Shown here piece after piece: positions 34,601 to 42,873 of a DNA stretch of 64,000 nucleotides. The stretch spans positions 682,001 through 746,000 of the forward strand of contig NZ_KK073874.1 in assembly GCF_000585375.1 (NCBI RefSeq), written 5' to 3'. Position 1 is the stretch's first letter. Each line of letters opens with the position of its first letter. Below the pieces are notes generated by a model. That model was not told where the DNA came from and searched no databases. It saw nothing but the letters and a program-made list of their open reading frames with translations. This stretch comes from Cryptosporangium arvum DSM 44712. Its GTDB lineage: Bacteria > Actinomycetota > Actinomycetes > Mycobacteriales > Cryptosporangiaceae. A program made the position numbers and the translations under genes.

Positions 34601-37600
34601 TGGCCGCGGCCCTCCGGATGGACGACCGCGCCCGCGACGCGCTGGCCGGATGGGCGTCGGCGCTGCGCAAGGTCGGAAAGGGCTCCGGACGCCGGGCCGC
34701 GGGCTGGACCGCGCTGGCGCAGCAGCACATGCGCGAGGCCGTCTCGGCGGTGCCGGTGTGGGTGATGTCGGTCGAGCGCGCGCTGCAGCAGTTCACCGGC
34801 GGTACGACGCCGTTCGACGTGGTGATCGTCGACGAGGCGAGCCAGTGCGGGCTGCTCTCGATGCCGGTGCTCTCGCTCGGCACCCGGGCCGTCGTCGTCG
34901 GTGACGACCGGCAGATCGGCCCGTACGCGATCGGCCTGGCCCACGACGACGTCGCCCGGCTCGGTCAGGAACACCTCGGTGACCTGCCGTCCTGGCCGCT
35001 GTTCGACGTGACGACGAGCCTCTACGACCACGCGGTGCGGCGGTCGCCGGAGCCGCTGATGCTCACCGAGCACTTCCGGTGCGTGCCGGAGATCATCTCG
35101 TTCTCCAGCGACCAGTGGTACGACGGCACCGTGCAGCCGCTGCGCGCGGACCGCGGCCGGTTGGACCCGGTGCGCGTGGTGCGCATCCCCGGCACGCGCG
35201 AACGGCGCGACCGGTACGGCGAGGTCAACCTGGCCGAGGCCGACGCTCTCGTCGCGACGATCTCCCGGCTGGCCCTCGACCCGGACTACGCCGGCCTGAC
35301 GTTCGGCGTCGTGAGCCTGCTGGCCAGCAGTGGGCAGGCGCAGTACATCAACGAGCAGCTGGTGCGGCACCTGGGCGAGCAGGAGATGGCCCGGCGTTCG
35401 CTGAAGGTCGGCGACTCGTACACGTTCCAGGGCGCCGAGCGGGACGTCATGTTCATCAGCCTGGTCGTGTCCGATCGCGACGATCACCGGGCGGCGTTCA
35501 CCGGCGCGGACCACCACCGCCGGGTGAACGTGGCCGCGTCGCGGGCCAAGGACCAGATGTGGGTCTTCCATTCGGTCGGCCCCGAGAACCTGCATCCGGA
35601 CGACGCCCGGGGCGCGCTGCTGCGGTACTGCGCGGCGCCCCGCCTGGGGTTGGCCGCGCTGGCCGCCGAGCCGGTTCCGGACGAGACGCTCTACGCGGCG
35701 TGCGAGTCGGAGCTCGAGCGGTCGGTGCTGCGTGAGCTGCTCAACATCGGGATCCGGCCCGCGGTGCAGTACCCGATCGGGCGGCACCGCGTCGACTTCG
35801 TGATCCCGACCGCGGACGGGCGGCGGCTCGCGATCGAGTGCGACCACGGGCGGTACCGCGGTGCGGCCCGGTGGGCCGAGGAGATGCGTCGCCAGGCCGT
35901 GTTGGAGCGGGTCGGCGGGTGCGTGTTCTGGCGGGTGCGGGGGACGCTGTTCGCGCGTGATCCCGACGCGGCGTTGGCCGGGCTGTGGCCGTTGATGGAC
36001 GAGCTCGGGTTGCTGCCCGAGGAGTACCGGGAGTATCTGCTCGGCGCGGAGTCCTTTGCGGAGCCCTTCGCCGGGGAGCCGGAGGAGCCGCAGCCGGTCC
36101 ATGAGGTGGCGGAAAGCCTCGAGGAGTGGGTCGAGGACGACGGGTGGGACGAGAACGGGGAGTGGGTGGAGGAGGTTCCGGCCGAGCCGGTCCGAGCCGG
36201 GGCGACCGATCTCACCGTGGTGCTGCCGTTCGTGCGCCTGCCGGAGGACGAGGCCGTATCCGAGGAGCCCGCTGGGCCTTCCGAGCCTGCGGAGGACCAG
36301 TGGGCCGGGGATGCTCCGACGATCGTCCGGTTGGAGGATCTGACCGGGGAGGTGCCGTCGCCCCTGAACCCCTGGGTCGGTGACGCGCCGACGATCCCGA
36401 CGATCGAGGATCTGCCGCTGGACCACCCGGCTCGGCGTTTGCTGCCCGGCCTGATGCCCCGCACCTCCACCGAAGCGCCCCGGCCCGTCTCGCCGGCGGC
36501 GCACCCGGTGTCGGGGGCGCCCGTCGAGGCGTACCCCGTGTCCCCGGCGGCCCAGGAGCCGTACCCGGTGTCCGCCACCGAGGAGGTGTACCCGGTGTCA
36601 CCGGCCGCTCAGGAGGCGTACCCGGCGGCACCGGAGGCGTACCCGGAGGCCTATCCGGTGTCGCCGGCCCCGGTGGAGCCGGATCAGCCCGTTTCGCCGG
36701 CCTACTCGGCGGCGCAGCCGGTCTACCCGGTGTCTCCGGCCGGGGCCGGGCCGGACGAGCCCGTGTCGCCGATCTACCCGGTGGCGTCGGTCTATCCGGT
36801 GTCGCCGGCGGGGGAGCAGCCGGAACAGCCCGTCTCGCCGGCGGAGGAGCCGGTTGCGCCGCCCGCGCCGGCGGCCGCACGGCTCGTGCCGCACCCGGCC
36901 CAGCGCGCCCGCCAGCTGGCGCAGCAGGCCGCAGCCGCGCCCCAGGCCCAGCCGGCCGCAGCCGCGTCCCAGGCCCACCAGGCCGCCGCGTCCCAGGCCC
37001 AGCCCGAGCAACCCACGCCGCTCGAGCCCCAACCGCAGCCGGAGCCGCACGGGCGGTTCGAGCCGCACGAGCAGGCGGAGCCGGACGGGCGGTTCGAGCC
37101 GCCGGGGCAGCCGGAACCGTACGCGCCGCCGCAGAGCGAGCCGCAAGCCCAGCGAGGGGTGTACGGGGTTCGGGTCGAAGAAGCGCCGGAGGCGCGCGCG
37201 CAGTCCGGTGTCCCCGGGTTGCCCACGCGCCGGCCCGTGGCGGTGCCGCCGCCGGAGGACCTCGAGCGCTTCGACCCAACCGCACCCGCACCCCACCCGG
37301 CCGCGGTGACACCGGCCGCGCCACAACTGCCACCCCAGCAGATACAGCCGCAGCCGCAGGCGCCCCAGCAGCAACCGCCGCTGATGCCGCCCCCGAGCGC
37401 GCAGACGCAGGGGGTCGCGCAGGTGGCGCCCACCTCGCCGGGCGGATCACCGGTCAGCTGGTGGAACGACGGGCCGACCACACCCGCCCCCACCCAGTTC
37501 ACCGAAGCCACCCGCCCCCTTCCGCTCGTCACCCCGCCCGAACCGGCCAACTACCAGGAGGTCGGCGCGATCCGTGCGGACGAGGCCCGAGCGGCCCTGC

Positions 37601-37893
37601 AGGCCTACCGCTCGGGTGTCGACACGCCGGTGCAGTCCGGCGGCAAGATCGTCGGCTGGGCGTGCTTCTACCCGGACGATTCCATCGAGGCGCAGCGCAA
37701 CCGGGCCAACGTCGAAGTGATGCGTCAGGAGGAGGCCCTCACCGAAACGGCCGGCTGGCTCACCAACTCGGAGGCCGCCGCGATCGTCGCCGCGTCCGAA
37801 CAGCGCCGGGACGTCCCGGTCGTCGATCCGGCCTACGGCGAGGTGGGCCTGGTCCGCTTCGCCGCGGACGCGCTGACTCTCCTGCGTCGGTGA
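31609..37893 (+). CDS. Giant SF1 (DNA2/NAM7-like) helicase fused to PD-(D/E)xK-type nuclease, with repeat-rich tail
   Basis: 2094 residues from GTG 31609 (GAGAGG five bases upstream; in-frame starts further 5' lack a site). SF1B helicase motifs: I GPPGTGKT at 401-408, II VDEASQ near 1074, III VVGDDRQIGP, HFRCVP, SYTFQGAERDVMF and VAASRAKDQMWV near 1305. A long helical insert separates motifs I and II. Residues about 1364-1465 are a restriction-endonuclease-like domain (YPIGRHRVDFVIP, IECDHG, D1396/E1410/D1412), like the REase_MTES_1575 type fused to such helicases. Then follow about 500 low-complexity residues (repeated YPVSPA units, later Gln/Ala/Pro-rich) and a folded-looking C-terminus from about 1980. 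Helicase-nuclease fusions of this type are candidate phage-defence or repair factors. It abuts the convergent MarR gene by 3 bp. Confidence 0.9.
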   Translation: MTAVFPVAAATDRIESLRTRVSRFSDYLSAVRALSARPARTLEAAETVVWQAALPVGKPGCWIAGAESSAPVASASVDDVEDPDETGTGARADECWLELRRPPRPRPPDLPAVVRSLLDGPVDDPRREPALRDGWREIAAERDADLDLDAVEPAVDEWLQRLWRPWAVTAAEADAVRGAYSRLVELRQAAVRLEASHELVWGFGLFTGVIGDVPVEDPLLAAPVGIDVDPESGALTVVPTGELRLQTDAFEALPDGPDARLHDLAGPGGAVTLDPWEQSGRTEFYRSALRRLGLPPRVIREDAQIEEPHVRDTGVILLRPRRTALSGFLADLRASLAAGHVPSGALAALLADDPSTLDLPDDPPEQWQPIGERLLFPLPANLEQETIARRLARQRMVAVQGPPGTGKTHTIANLICHLVAHGRRVLVVSHRDEPLAEVRDKLPPALRPLAISVMGSSAKQLGQLETAVRQLQAEAGALDQDVAAEAVDELWAALDTAEQDLSAKYHALRAVADRESGTFLLDGVEATAVEVAEWLWANESRLAFVPDTIDPNTPFPLSDAELAELTELTNTYRPEDLVDAQRRLPERESLPDGNRLARADEHAEALRQRLGALASLGVDVATVRGAGRPVVAALADEIWRIAHRARSYQPWQLRLAGRLAVSPAWRETCQAEVAGCAEMLTETARWRSVLAGRAVQIPDELWADPRQLRADLDMLRIRLVEARGVSRLIHRRLAQVRDDIRVDGAPLRTVDDVDAALATVRLDWARRRLTERWNHFVAELDGPQAPDDPSTVEVISGYLREVGDVVDIGLRYWPTLRERLAVFLRAGSPGEADWADPNALAGAAGRAGELVAVFESDEAEREGIQVRALLDEALLDANASPLWRELDRSWAVGDYAAWEAALAGADRLRAAGPAMQRWQELHAGLSTIAPLWASRIALEGDLPDPAISQQAWNWRRADTWLRIVIGVEDTGALGRQADALRDRARELVGELATRSAWLAAALRMDDRARDALAGWASALRKVGKGSGRRAAGWTALAQQHMREAVSAVPVWVMSVERALQQFTGGTTPFDVVIVDEASQCGLLSMPVLSLGTRAVVVGDDRQIGPYAIGLAHDDVARLGQEHLGDLPSWPLFDVTTSLYDHAVRRSPEPLMLTEHFRCVPEIISFSSDQWYDGTVQPLRADRGRLDPVRVVRIPGTRERRDRYGEVNLAEADALVATISRLALDPDYAGLTFGVVSLLASSGQAQYINEQLVRHLGEQEMARRSLKVGDSYTFQGAERDVMFISLVVSDRDDHRAAFTGADHHRRVNVAASRAKDQMWVFHSVGPENLHPDDARGALLRYCAAPRLGLAALAAEPVPDETLYAACESELERSVLRELLNIGIRPAVQYPIGRHRVDFVIPTADGRRLAIECDHGRYRGAARWAEEMRRQAVLERVGGCVFWRVRGTLFARDPDAALAGLWPLMDELGLLPEEYREYLLGAESFAEPFAGEPEEPQPVHEVAESLEEWVEDDGWDENGEWVEEVPAEPVRAGATDLTVVLPFVRLPEDEAVSEEPAGPSEPAEDQWAGDAPTIVRLEDLTGEVPSPLNPWVGDAPTIPTIEDLPLDHPARRLLPGLMPRTSTEAPRPVSPAAHPVSGAPVEAYPVSPAAQEPYPVSATEEVYPVSPAAQEAYPAAPEAYPEAYPVSPAPVEPDQPVSPAYSAAQPVYPVSPAGAGPDEPVSPIYPVASVYPVSPAGEQPEQPVSPAEEPVAPPAPAAARLVPHPAQRARQLAQQAAAAPQAQPAAAASQAHQAAASQAQPEQPTPLEPQPQPEPHGRFEPHEQAEPDGRFEPPGQPEPYAPPQSEPQAQRGVYGVRVEEAPEARAQSGVPGLPTRRPVAVPPPEDLERFDPTAPAPHPAAVTPAAPQLPPQQIQPQPQAPQQQPPLMPPPSAQTQGVAQVAPTSPGGSPVSWWNDGPTTPAPTQFTEATRPLPLVTPPEPANYQEVGAIRADEARAALQAYRSGVDTPVQSGGKIVGWACFYPDDSIEAQRNRANVEVMRQEEALTETAGWLTNSEAAAIVAASEQRRDVPVVDPAYGEVGLVRFAADALTLLRR
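36481..36860 (+). repeat. Degenerate in-frame repeats coding YPVSPA-like units
   Basis: Within the helicase-nuclease gene, about a dozen imperfect units encode variants of AYPVSPAAQE (for example PVSPAAHPVSGAPVEA, EEVYPVSPAAQEA, QPVYPVSPAG). The DNA copies differ at many third positions, so this is an old protein-level repeat. It is followed to about 37480 by a Gln/Pro/Ala-rich stretch. The pattern suggests a flexible, disordered linker. Confidence 0.75.
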
Positions 37894-37896
37894 GGG

Positions 37897-38343
37897 CTAC
37901 CCCCCGAGCAGCACGAGCAGGCGGTTCAGCGCCGGTAACGCGGCGGCCAGCGCCTCGACGTCGGCCTGGTCGAGTTGGTCGGCGGCGGAGATCGCGATCC
38001 GGCGTCGCCGATCCGTGTAGCCGTCGATCAGCTCCCCGGCACTCGGCGTCAGCGTGAGGCGTACCGCCCGCCGGTTCTGCGGGTCGGGCGTCCGGTCGAG
38101 GTAGCCACCCGAGGTGAGGTCACCGACGAGCGTGCTCACCGTGTTGGGTGCCGTGCCCAGCACGGCCGCGACTGCTTTGACGCCGATCCCGGGCTGCGCC
38201 AGCACCACCCGCAGCACCTCCATCTGAGCGGAGGGCAGCGGTTCGTCCGGCTGGTCGCTCCGGGCGGCTCGGCGCAACGTCCGATGTAGCCGACCGAGTA
38301 AGGCGCTCAACTCGTCGGCGACCGCTCCCGGGGTGGCCGCCAT
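37897..38343 (-). CDS. MarR-family transcriptional regulator
   Basis: 148 residues from ATG 38343 with AAAGGAG upstream. Winged helix: LPSAQMEVLRVVLAQPGIGVKAVAAVLGTAPNTVSTLVGDLTSGGYLDRTPDPQNRRAVRLTLTPSG-type wing with the conserved DxRxxR-like NRRAVRL. MarR dimers repress genes in response to phenolic or oxidising compounds. No obvious target is adjacent; it lies between two genes on the other side of terminators, and may be controlled separately. No clear operator was found upstream. Confidence 0.92.
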   Translation of the reverse strand: MAATPGAVADELSALLGRLHRTLRRAARSDQPDEPLPSAQMEVLRVVLAQPGIGVKAVAAVLGTAPNTVSTLVGDLTSGGYLDRTPDPQNRRAVRLTLTPSAGELIDGYTDRRRRIAISAADQLDQADVEALAAALPALNRLLVLLGG

Positions 38344-38476
38344 GGCACTCCTTTGTGGTCACGTGGCTGGCACGATCGCCGAGGAGCCCCCCGCCGACCT
38401 GCGAGAAGGAATGATGGCGGCAGTACGCGTCCACCCGCAGTCGTCCGTTCAGTCCAGATCGTCCGCCGGAACGCCA

Positions 38477-38509
38477 GCCGGCCCCGGTCCACAGGGGACC
38501 AGGGCCGGC
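38477..38509 (-). terminator. Terminator hairpin after rpf-type gene
   Basis: GCCGGCCC-C-GGTCC pairs with GGACC-A-GGGCCGGC around ACAGG: 13 pairs with one mismatch. It starts 11 bases after the stop codon of the Rpf gene at 38520, on the minus strand. Confidence 0.75.
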
Positions 38510-38519
38510 CGGGGACGGC

Positions 38520-39567
<1,048 letters not shown>

Positions 39568-39880
39568 CCGGGCGCGAGGTCCGCGGTGAACGGACGAAAA
39601 CGACAGAACCATAAAATCGGGCGAATGCCAAGTTACCGCACCGTGATACACGAAAAGTTTTGTATCCGGCCATAAAGGTTGCAGCTGCTGTAGACACTCC
39701 AACTTTCTCGAGCGTCAACGTGCGACACAGCGAATTGGATCGGTCTATAGGTTTCGTCCGAATCGGTCGAGTAACTCTCTGAGGTTGGTTCACTTCACCG
39801 AGTGAAGCTGCCTTAATACCTCACTAAGTGACGCCTGCGCCTCTGGGCGAGAGTTGTTTGCGCCGGTCAAGATGGCACCC
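39568..39880. other. AT-richer divergent intergenic region, Rpf / GH6
   Basis: This stretch of about 310 bases has no gene. It must hold the Rpf promoter (minus strand) and the GH6 promoter (plus strand). It is visibly less GC-rich than the rest. GATACA-N10-TGTATC near 39642-39663 is a small dyad on the Rpf side. Two TCAC-N3-GTGA dyads lie on the GH6 side at 39793-39831. I see no other structure. Confidence 0.6.
39793..39831. promoter_or_regulatory. Two TCAC-N3-GTGA dyads before GH6-CBM2 gene
   Basis: CTTCAC-CGA-GTGAAG (39793-39807) and TCAC-TAA-GTGA (39821-39831) share the same core and 3-bp centre. Centres are 26 bp apart. They lie 50-90 bp before the cellulase start, a place suited to a repressor or activator. 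Confidence 0.5.
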
Positions 39881-41371
39881 ATGACCGACGCTCCACGTGC
39901 CGGCCTGCTTTCCAAGGCCGGTCTCGACGCCGGCCCGTACCTCGCTCGGCACCGCCGTGAACGCGCGAACGGCCGAGCTCGCACCGCAGCAGTGGGCGCC
40001 GCAGCGCTCGGCTCCGTCGTGGTGATCGGTGGTACCAGCCTGGTTGCAGCCAACGCCACCGCCGACCCCGACCATTCCTGTGCGGCCGCCTACACGGTGC
40101 ACCGCTCGTGGTCGACGGGCTTCTCCGCCGAGGTGGCCGTGCAGAACACCGGCGAGGAGGCGGTGAAGAACTGGAGCGTCAACTGGTCGTTCAAGAGCGG
40201 TCAGGCCGTCGTGAAGGGCTGGGAGAACGGCGACTGGAAACAGGACGACGGTCTGGTGACCGTGCGTGCCAACGAGGACAGCGTCCGCCTGGAGGCCGGT
40301 AAGACGCTGACGCTGCGCTTCAGCGGCTGGCACCCGCAGGGCGACGCGCCCACCGCGACGGACTTCGCGCTCAACGGCGTCGAGTGCGGCGTCGAGAGCG
40401 ACGACAAGAAGGAACGGCCGACGGAGAGCGCTTCCCCGGAGGAGTCCTCGATCGCGTTGCCGCCGGGCTTACCCGGCCGTCCGGTGCCGAACCCGACGAA
40501 GAAGCCGCCGACGTCCGGTCCGCTCGGATCGCTGTTCGTGGACACCGAGGGCCAGGCCGTCGAGTGGGTCGAGGGAAACACCGGCGACCCGCGAGCCGCG
40601 GTCATCCGCGACCGCATCGCCGAGCAGCCGCAGGCGCACTGGCTGGCCGCGAACAACCCCGGCGAAGTCGGCGGCGACGTCCGCTCGTACGCGTCCAAGG
40701 CCCACTCCCGGGGCCGGGTGCCGGTGCTCGTCGCGTACAACATGACCAACCGTGACTGCGGCGGCGCGAGCGCCGGTGGCGCCGACAGTGCCGACGACTA
40801 CCGCACCTGGATCAGCAACTTCGCCGGCGGGCTCGGATCCGGCTCGTCGATCGTCGTGCTGGAGCCGGACGCGCTGGGGCACCTGACCACCTGCCTCTCG
40901 TCCGACCAGCAGCAGGAGCGGCTCGACCTGCTCCGGTACGCGGGCAAGGTCATCAAGCAGGCCAGCCCGAAAGCACGGGTGTACTACGACGTCGGGCACT
41001 CGGCGTGGATCGCCGCGAGCGAGGCCGCGGACCGGGCGCGCCGTGCCGGTGCCGCCGAGTACGGCGACGGCATCGCGCTGAACACGTCGAACTACAACGT
41101 CAGCAGCCAGGAAGTGTCATACGGCAAGCGGATCCTGGCCTCCCTCGGCCGCGGTCAGATGGTCGTCGACACCTCACGCAACGGGGCCGGCCCGGCCGGC
41201 GGCGAGTGGTGCGACCCGGCCGGCCGCAAACTGGGCCGCAACCCCACCACGGCCACCGGCGACGCCAAGGTCGCCGCGTACCTCTGGGTCAAGCGGCCCG
41301 GCGAATCCGACGGGTGCAGCGGCGCGGCGGGCCAGTTCATCCCGGACACCGCCTACGACCTCAGTTCCTGA
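39881..41371 (+). CDS. Secreted GH6 cellulase with N-terminal CBM2 domain
   Basis: 496 residues from ATG 39881; ATG 39872 and TTG 39854 in frame are alternatives and none has a clear Shine-Dalgarno. A long N-region precedes the membrane/signal helix at about 37-60. Residues 67-165 match a cellulose-binding CBM2: paired cysteines at both ends, and FSAEVAVQNTGEEAVKNWSVNWSF, LTLRFSGWHPQG. A Pro/Thr/Ser linker follows, then GH6 from about 205: PVLVAYNMTNRDCGG (catalytic Asp), [35 protein letters not shown]. It degrades cellulose outside the cell and is paralogous to the gene at 10175. Confidence 0.93.
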   Translation: MTDAPRAGLLSKAGLDAGPYLARHRRERANGRARTAAVGAAALGSVVVIGGTSLVAANATADPDHSCAAAYTVHRSWSTGFSAEVAVQNTGEEAVKNWSVNWSFKSGQAVVKGWENGDWKQDDGLVTVRANEDSVRLEAGKTLTLRFSGWHPQGDAPTATDFALNGVECGVESDDKKERPTESASPEESSIALPPGLPGRPVPNPTKKPPTSGPLGSLFVDTEGQAVEWVEGNTGDPRAAVIRDRIAEQPQAHWLAANNPGEVGGDVRSYASKAHSRGRVPVLVAYNMTNRDCGGASAGGADSADDYRTWISNFAGGLGSGSSIVVLEPDALGHLTTCLSSDQQQERLDLLRYAGKVIKQASPKARVYYDVGHSAWIAASEAADRARRAGAAEYGDGIALNTSNYNVSSQEVSYGKRILASLGRGQMVVDTSRNGAGPAGGEWCDPAGRKLGRNPTTATGDAKVAAYLWVKRPGESDGCSGAAGQFIPDTAYDLSS

Positions 41372-41425
41372 CGCACGCGCGGAGTACCGTGGTCGGTAGC
41401 GCGTCGACCAGGGAAAGAGGGGGCA

Positions 41426-42202
41426 GTGAGCAGCGACGCCCCTCTTCCGGCGATGTACTTCCTCGGCCACTCCACCGTCCTGGTGGAGACCGAGGGGGTC
41501 CGCGTGCTCACCGATCCGGTTCTGCTGCCCCGCGTGGCGAACGTCCTGCGCCGGGTGGCGGCACCCCTCGATCCGGCCCTCCACTCCGACGTCGACGTGG
41601 TCTGCATCTCGCACCTGCACGCGGACCACCTCGATCTGGCCTCGCTGCGGCGCCTCGGCCAGGACACGCTGCTCGTCGTGCCCGAGGGGGCCGGTGAGCT
41701 GCTGCACCGCAAGGGCTTCCAGGAGGTCGTCGAGCTCTCGCCGGGCAAGTTCCACGACGTCGGCGCGGTTCGCATCACCGCGACTCCTGCCGTTCATGAC
41801 GGCCTGCGAACGCCGTTCGGCCCGCGGGCCCTCGCGGTCGGCTACCTGATCGAGAGTCCGACGACCCGCGTCTACTTCGCCGGTGACACCGACCAGTTCG
41901 ACGAGATGGACGATCTGGGGGCCCTCGGTCTCGACGTCGCGTTGATCCCCGTCTGGGGATGGGGGCCCAACCTGGGCCCTGGTCATCTCGATCCGCGGGG
42001 GGCCGCCGAGGCCACCGGGCGGCTCCGGCCCCGGTTCGCGGTACCGATCCACTGGGGCACGTTGCACCCGTACGGCATCGGTCGCTGGATGCGTGCCCAC
42101 TTGATCGACCCGCCCCGCCGCTACGCGCAGGCGGTCACCGAACTCGGCCTGTCCACCCGTGTCCTGCACACCGAGCCGGGGCGCCGGGTGGAGGCACGAT
42201 GA
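41426..42202 (+). CDS. MBL-fold metallo-hydrolase (UlaG/N-acyl-PE hydrolase-like)
   Basis: 258 residues from GTG 41426 with AAAGAGGGGG upstream. The metal motif HLHADHLD is near residues 63-70, preceded by GHSTVLVET and TDPVL as in UlaG-type enzymes; VYFAGDTDQFDEM and a late VPIHWGT give the other metal ligands. These hydrolases act on lactones, phospholipids or phosphodiesters. It starts an operon: its stop overlaps the DedA start (ATGA). Together with a membrane protein and a phosphodiesterase this suggests lipid or envelope metabolism. Confidence 0.9.
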   Translation: MSSDAPLPAMYFLGHSTVLVETEGVRVLTDPVLLPRVANVLRRVAAPLDPALHSDVDVVCISHLHADHLDLASLRRLGQDTLLVVPEGAGELLHRKGFQEVVELSPGKFHDVGAVRITATPAVHDGLRTPFGPRALAVGYLIESPTTRVYFAGDTDQFDEMDDLGALGLDVALIPVWGWGPNLGPGHLDPRGAAEATGRLRPRFAVPIHWGTLHPYGIGRWMRAHLIDPPRRYAQAVTELGLSTRVLHTEPGRRVEAR

Positions 42203-42867
42203 CGGCCACCCTCGCGTCAGCCGAGGTGCTCGCCACCGCCTGGCCCGACCGCATCGCCGACGCCGCGTCCGCGAGCTACCCGGTGCTGGTGGTCGCGGTG
42301 CTGCTGGGCGCGATCGTGCCGGTGATCCCCACCGGCGCCGCGGTGAGCGCGGCCGCGGTGCTGGCCGTGCACAACGGCGGCGTGTCGCTGATCCAGGTGA
42401 TCGTGCTGGCCGCCGTCTCGGCCTGGCTCGGCGACTGCGTGGTCTACGCGCTGTTCCGCTGGGGGCGCCGCGGCGTGACACGGTTCATCGCCCGGCACCC
42501 GATCGACAGCCCGGAGGCGAACGACCGGCTGGAGGAGACCCGCCGCCGGCTGACCGAGAACGGCACCCAGGTGCTGGTGGTCTCCCGTCTCATCCCCGGC
42601 GGCCGCCTGCCGACGATGTTCGCCGCGAGCGCGATCCGCTACCCGTGGCCGCGGTACGTGAGCGGGGCGGGCGTGGCGGCGATCGTCTGGGCCATCGCCT
42701 ACGCCGTGATGGGGCTGCTCGGCGGAAGCCTGTTCTCGAACCCGCTGGTGGGAATCGCGGTGACGGTGGTCGCCACGCTGCTGGTGTCGCTGATCGCCAG
42801 ATACGTCCAGAGATGGCTGGCCAACCGGCAGTCCCGCGAGAGCTCAGCGGCCGGGCCGGTCGGCTGA
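42199..42867 (+). CDS. DedA-family (SNARE-associated, VTT) membrane protein
   Basis: 222 residues from ATG 42199, overlapping the previous stop, with GGAGG upstream. It has about five hydrophobic segments. VISRLIPGGRLP-like sequence (VVSRLIPGGRLPTMFAASA) near residues 115-135 is the conserved DedA core, and FRWGRRGVTRFIARHP follows the second helix. DedA proteins flip lipid carriers such as undecaprenyl phosphate or phosphatidylethanolamine. It fits with neighbouring hydrolase and phosphodiesterase genes. Confidence 0.88.
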   Translation: MTATLASAEVLATAWPDRIADAASASYPVLVVAVLLGAIVPVIPTGAAVSAAAVLAVHNGGVSLIQVIVLAAVSAWLGDCVVYALFRWGRRGVTRFIARHPIDSPEANDRLEETRRRLTENGTQVLVVSRLIPGGRLPTMFAASAIRYPWPRYVSGAGVAAIVWAIAYAVMGLLGGSLFSNPLVGIAVTVVATLLVSLIARYVQRWLANRQSRESSAAGPVG

Positions 42868-42873
42868 CCCGAC

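Noticed and set aside
32365-36504. A 1379-codon open frame antisense to the helicase-nuclease
   Set aside because: The translated product is Arg/Gly/Pro/His-rich noise; the plus strand has every helicase motif.
31609-37893. Mokosh type II or Nhi system
   Set aside because: Neither the PLD nuclease of Mokosh nor the N-terminal nuclease order of Nhi is seen; only the general helicase-nuclease idea holds.
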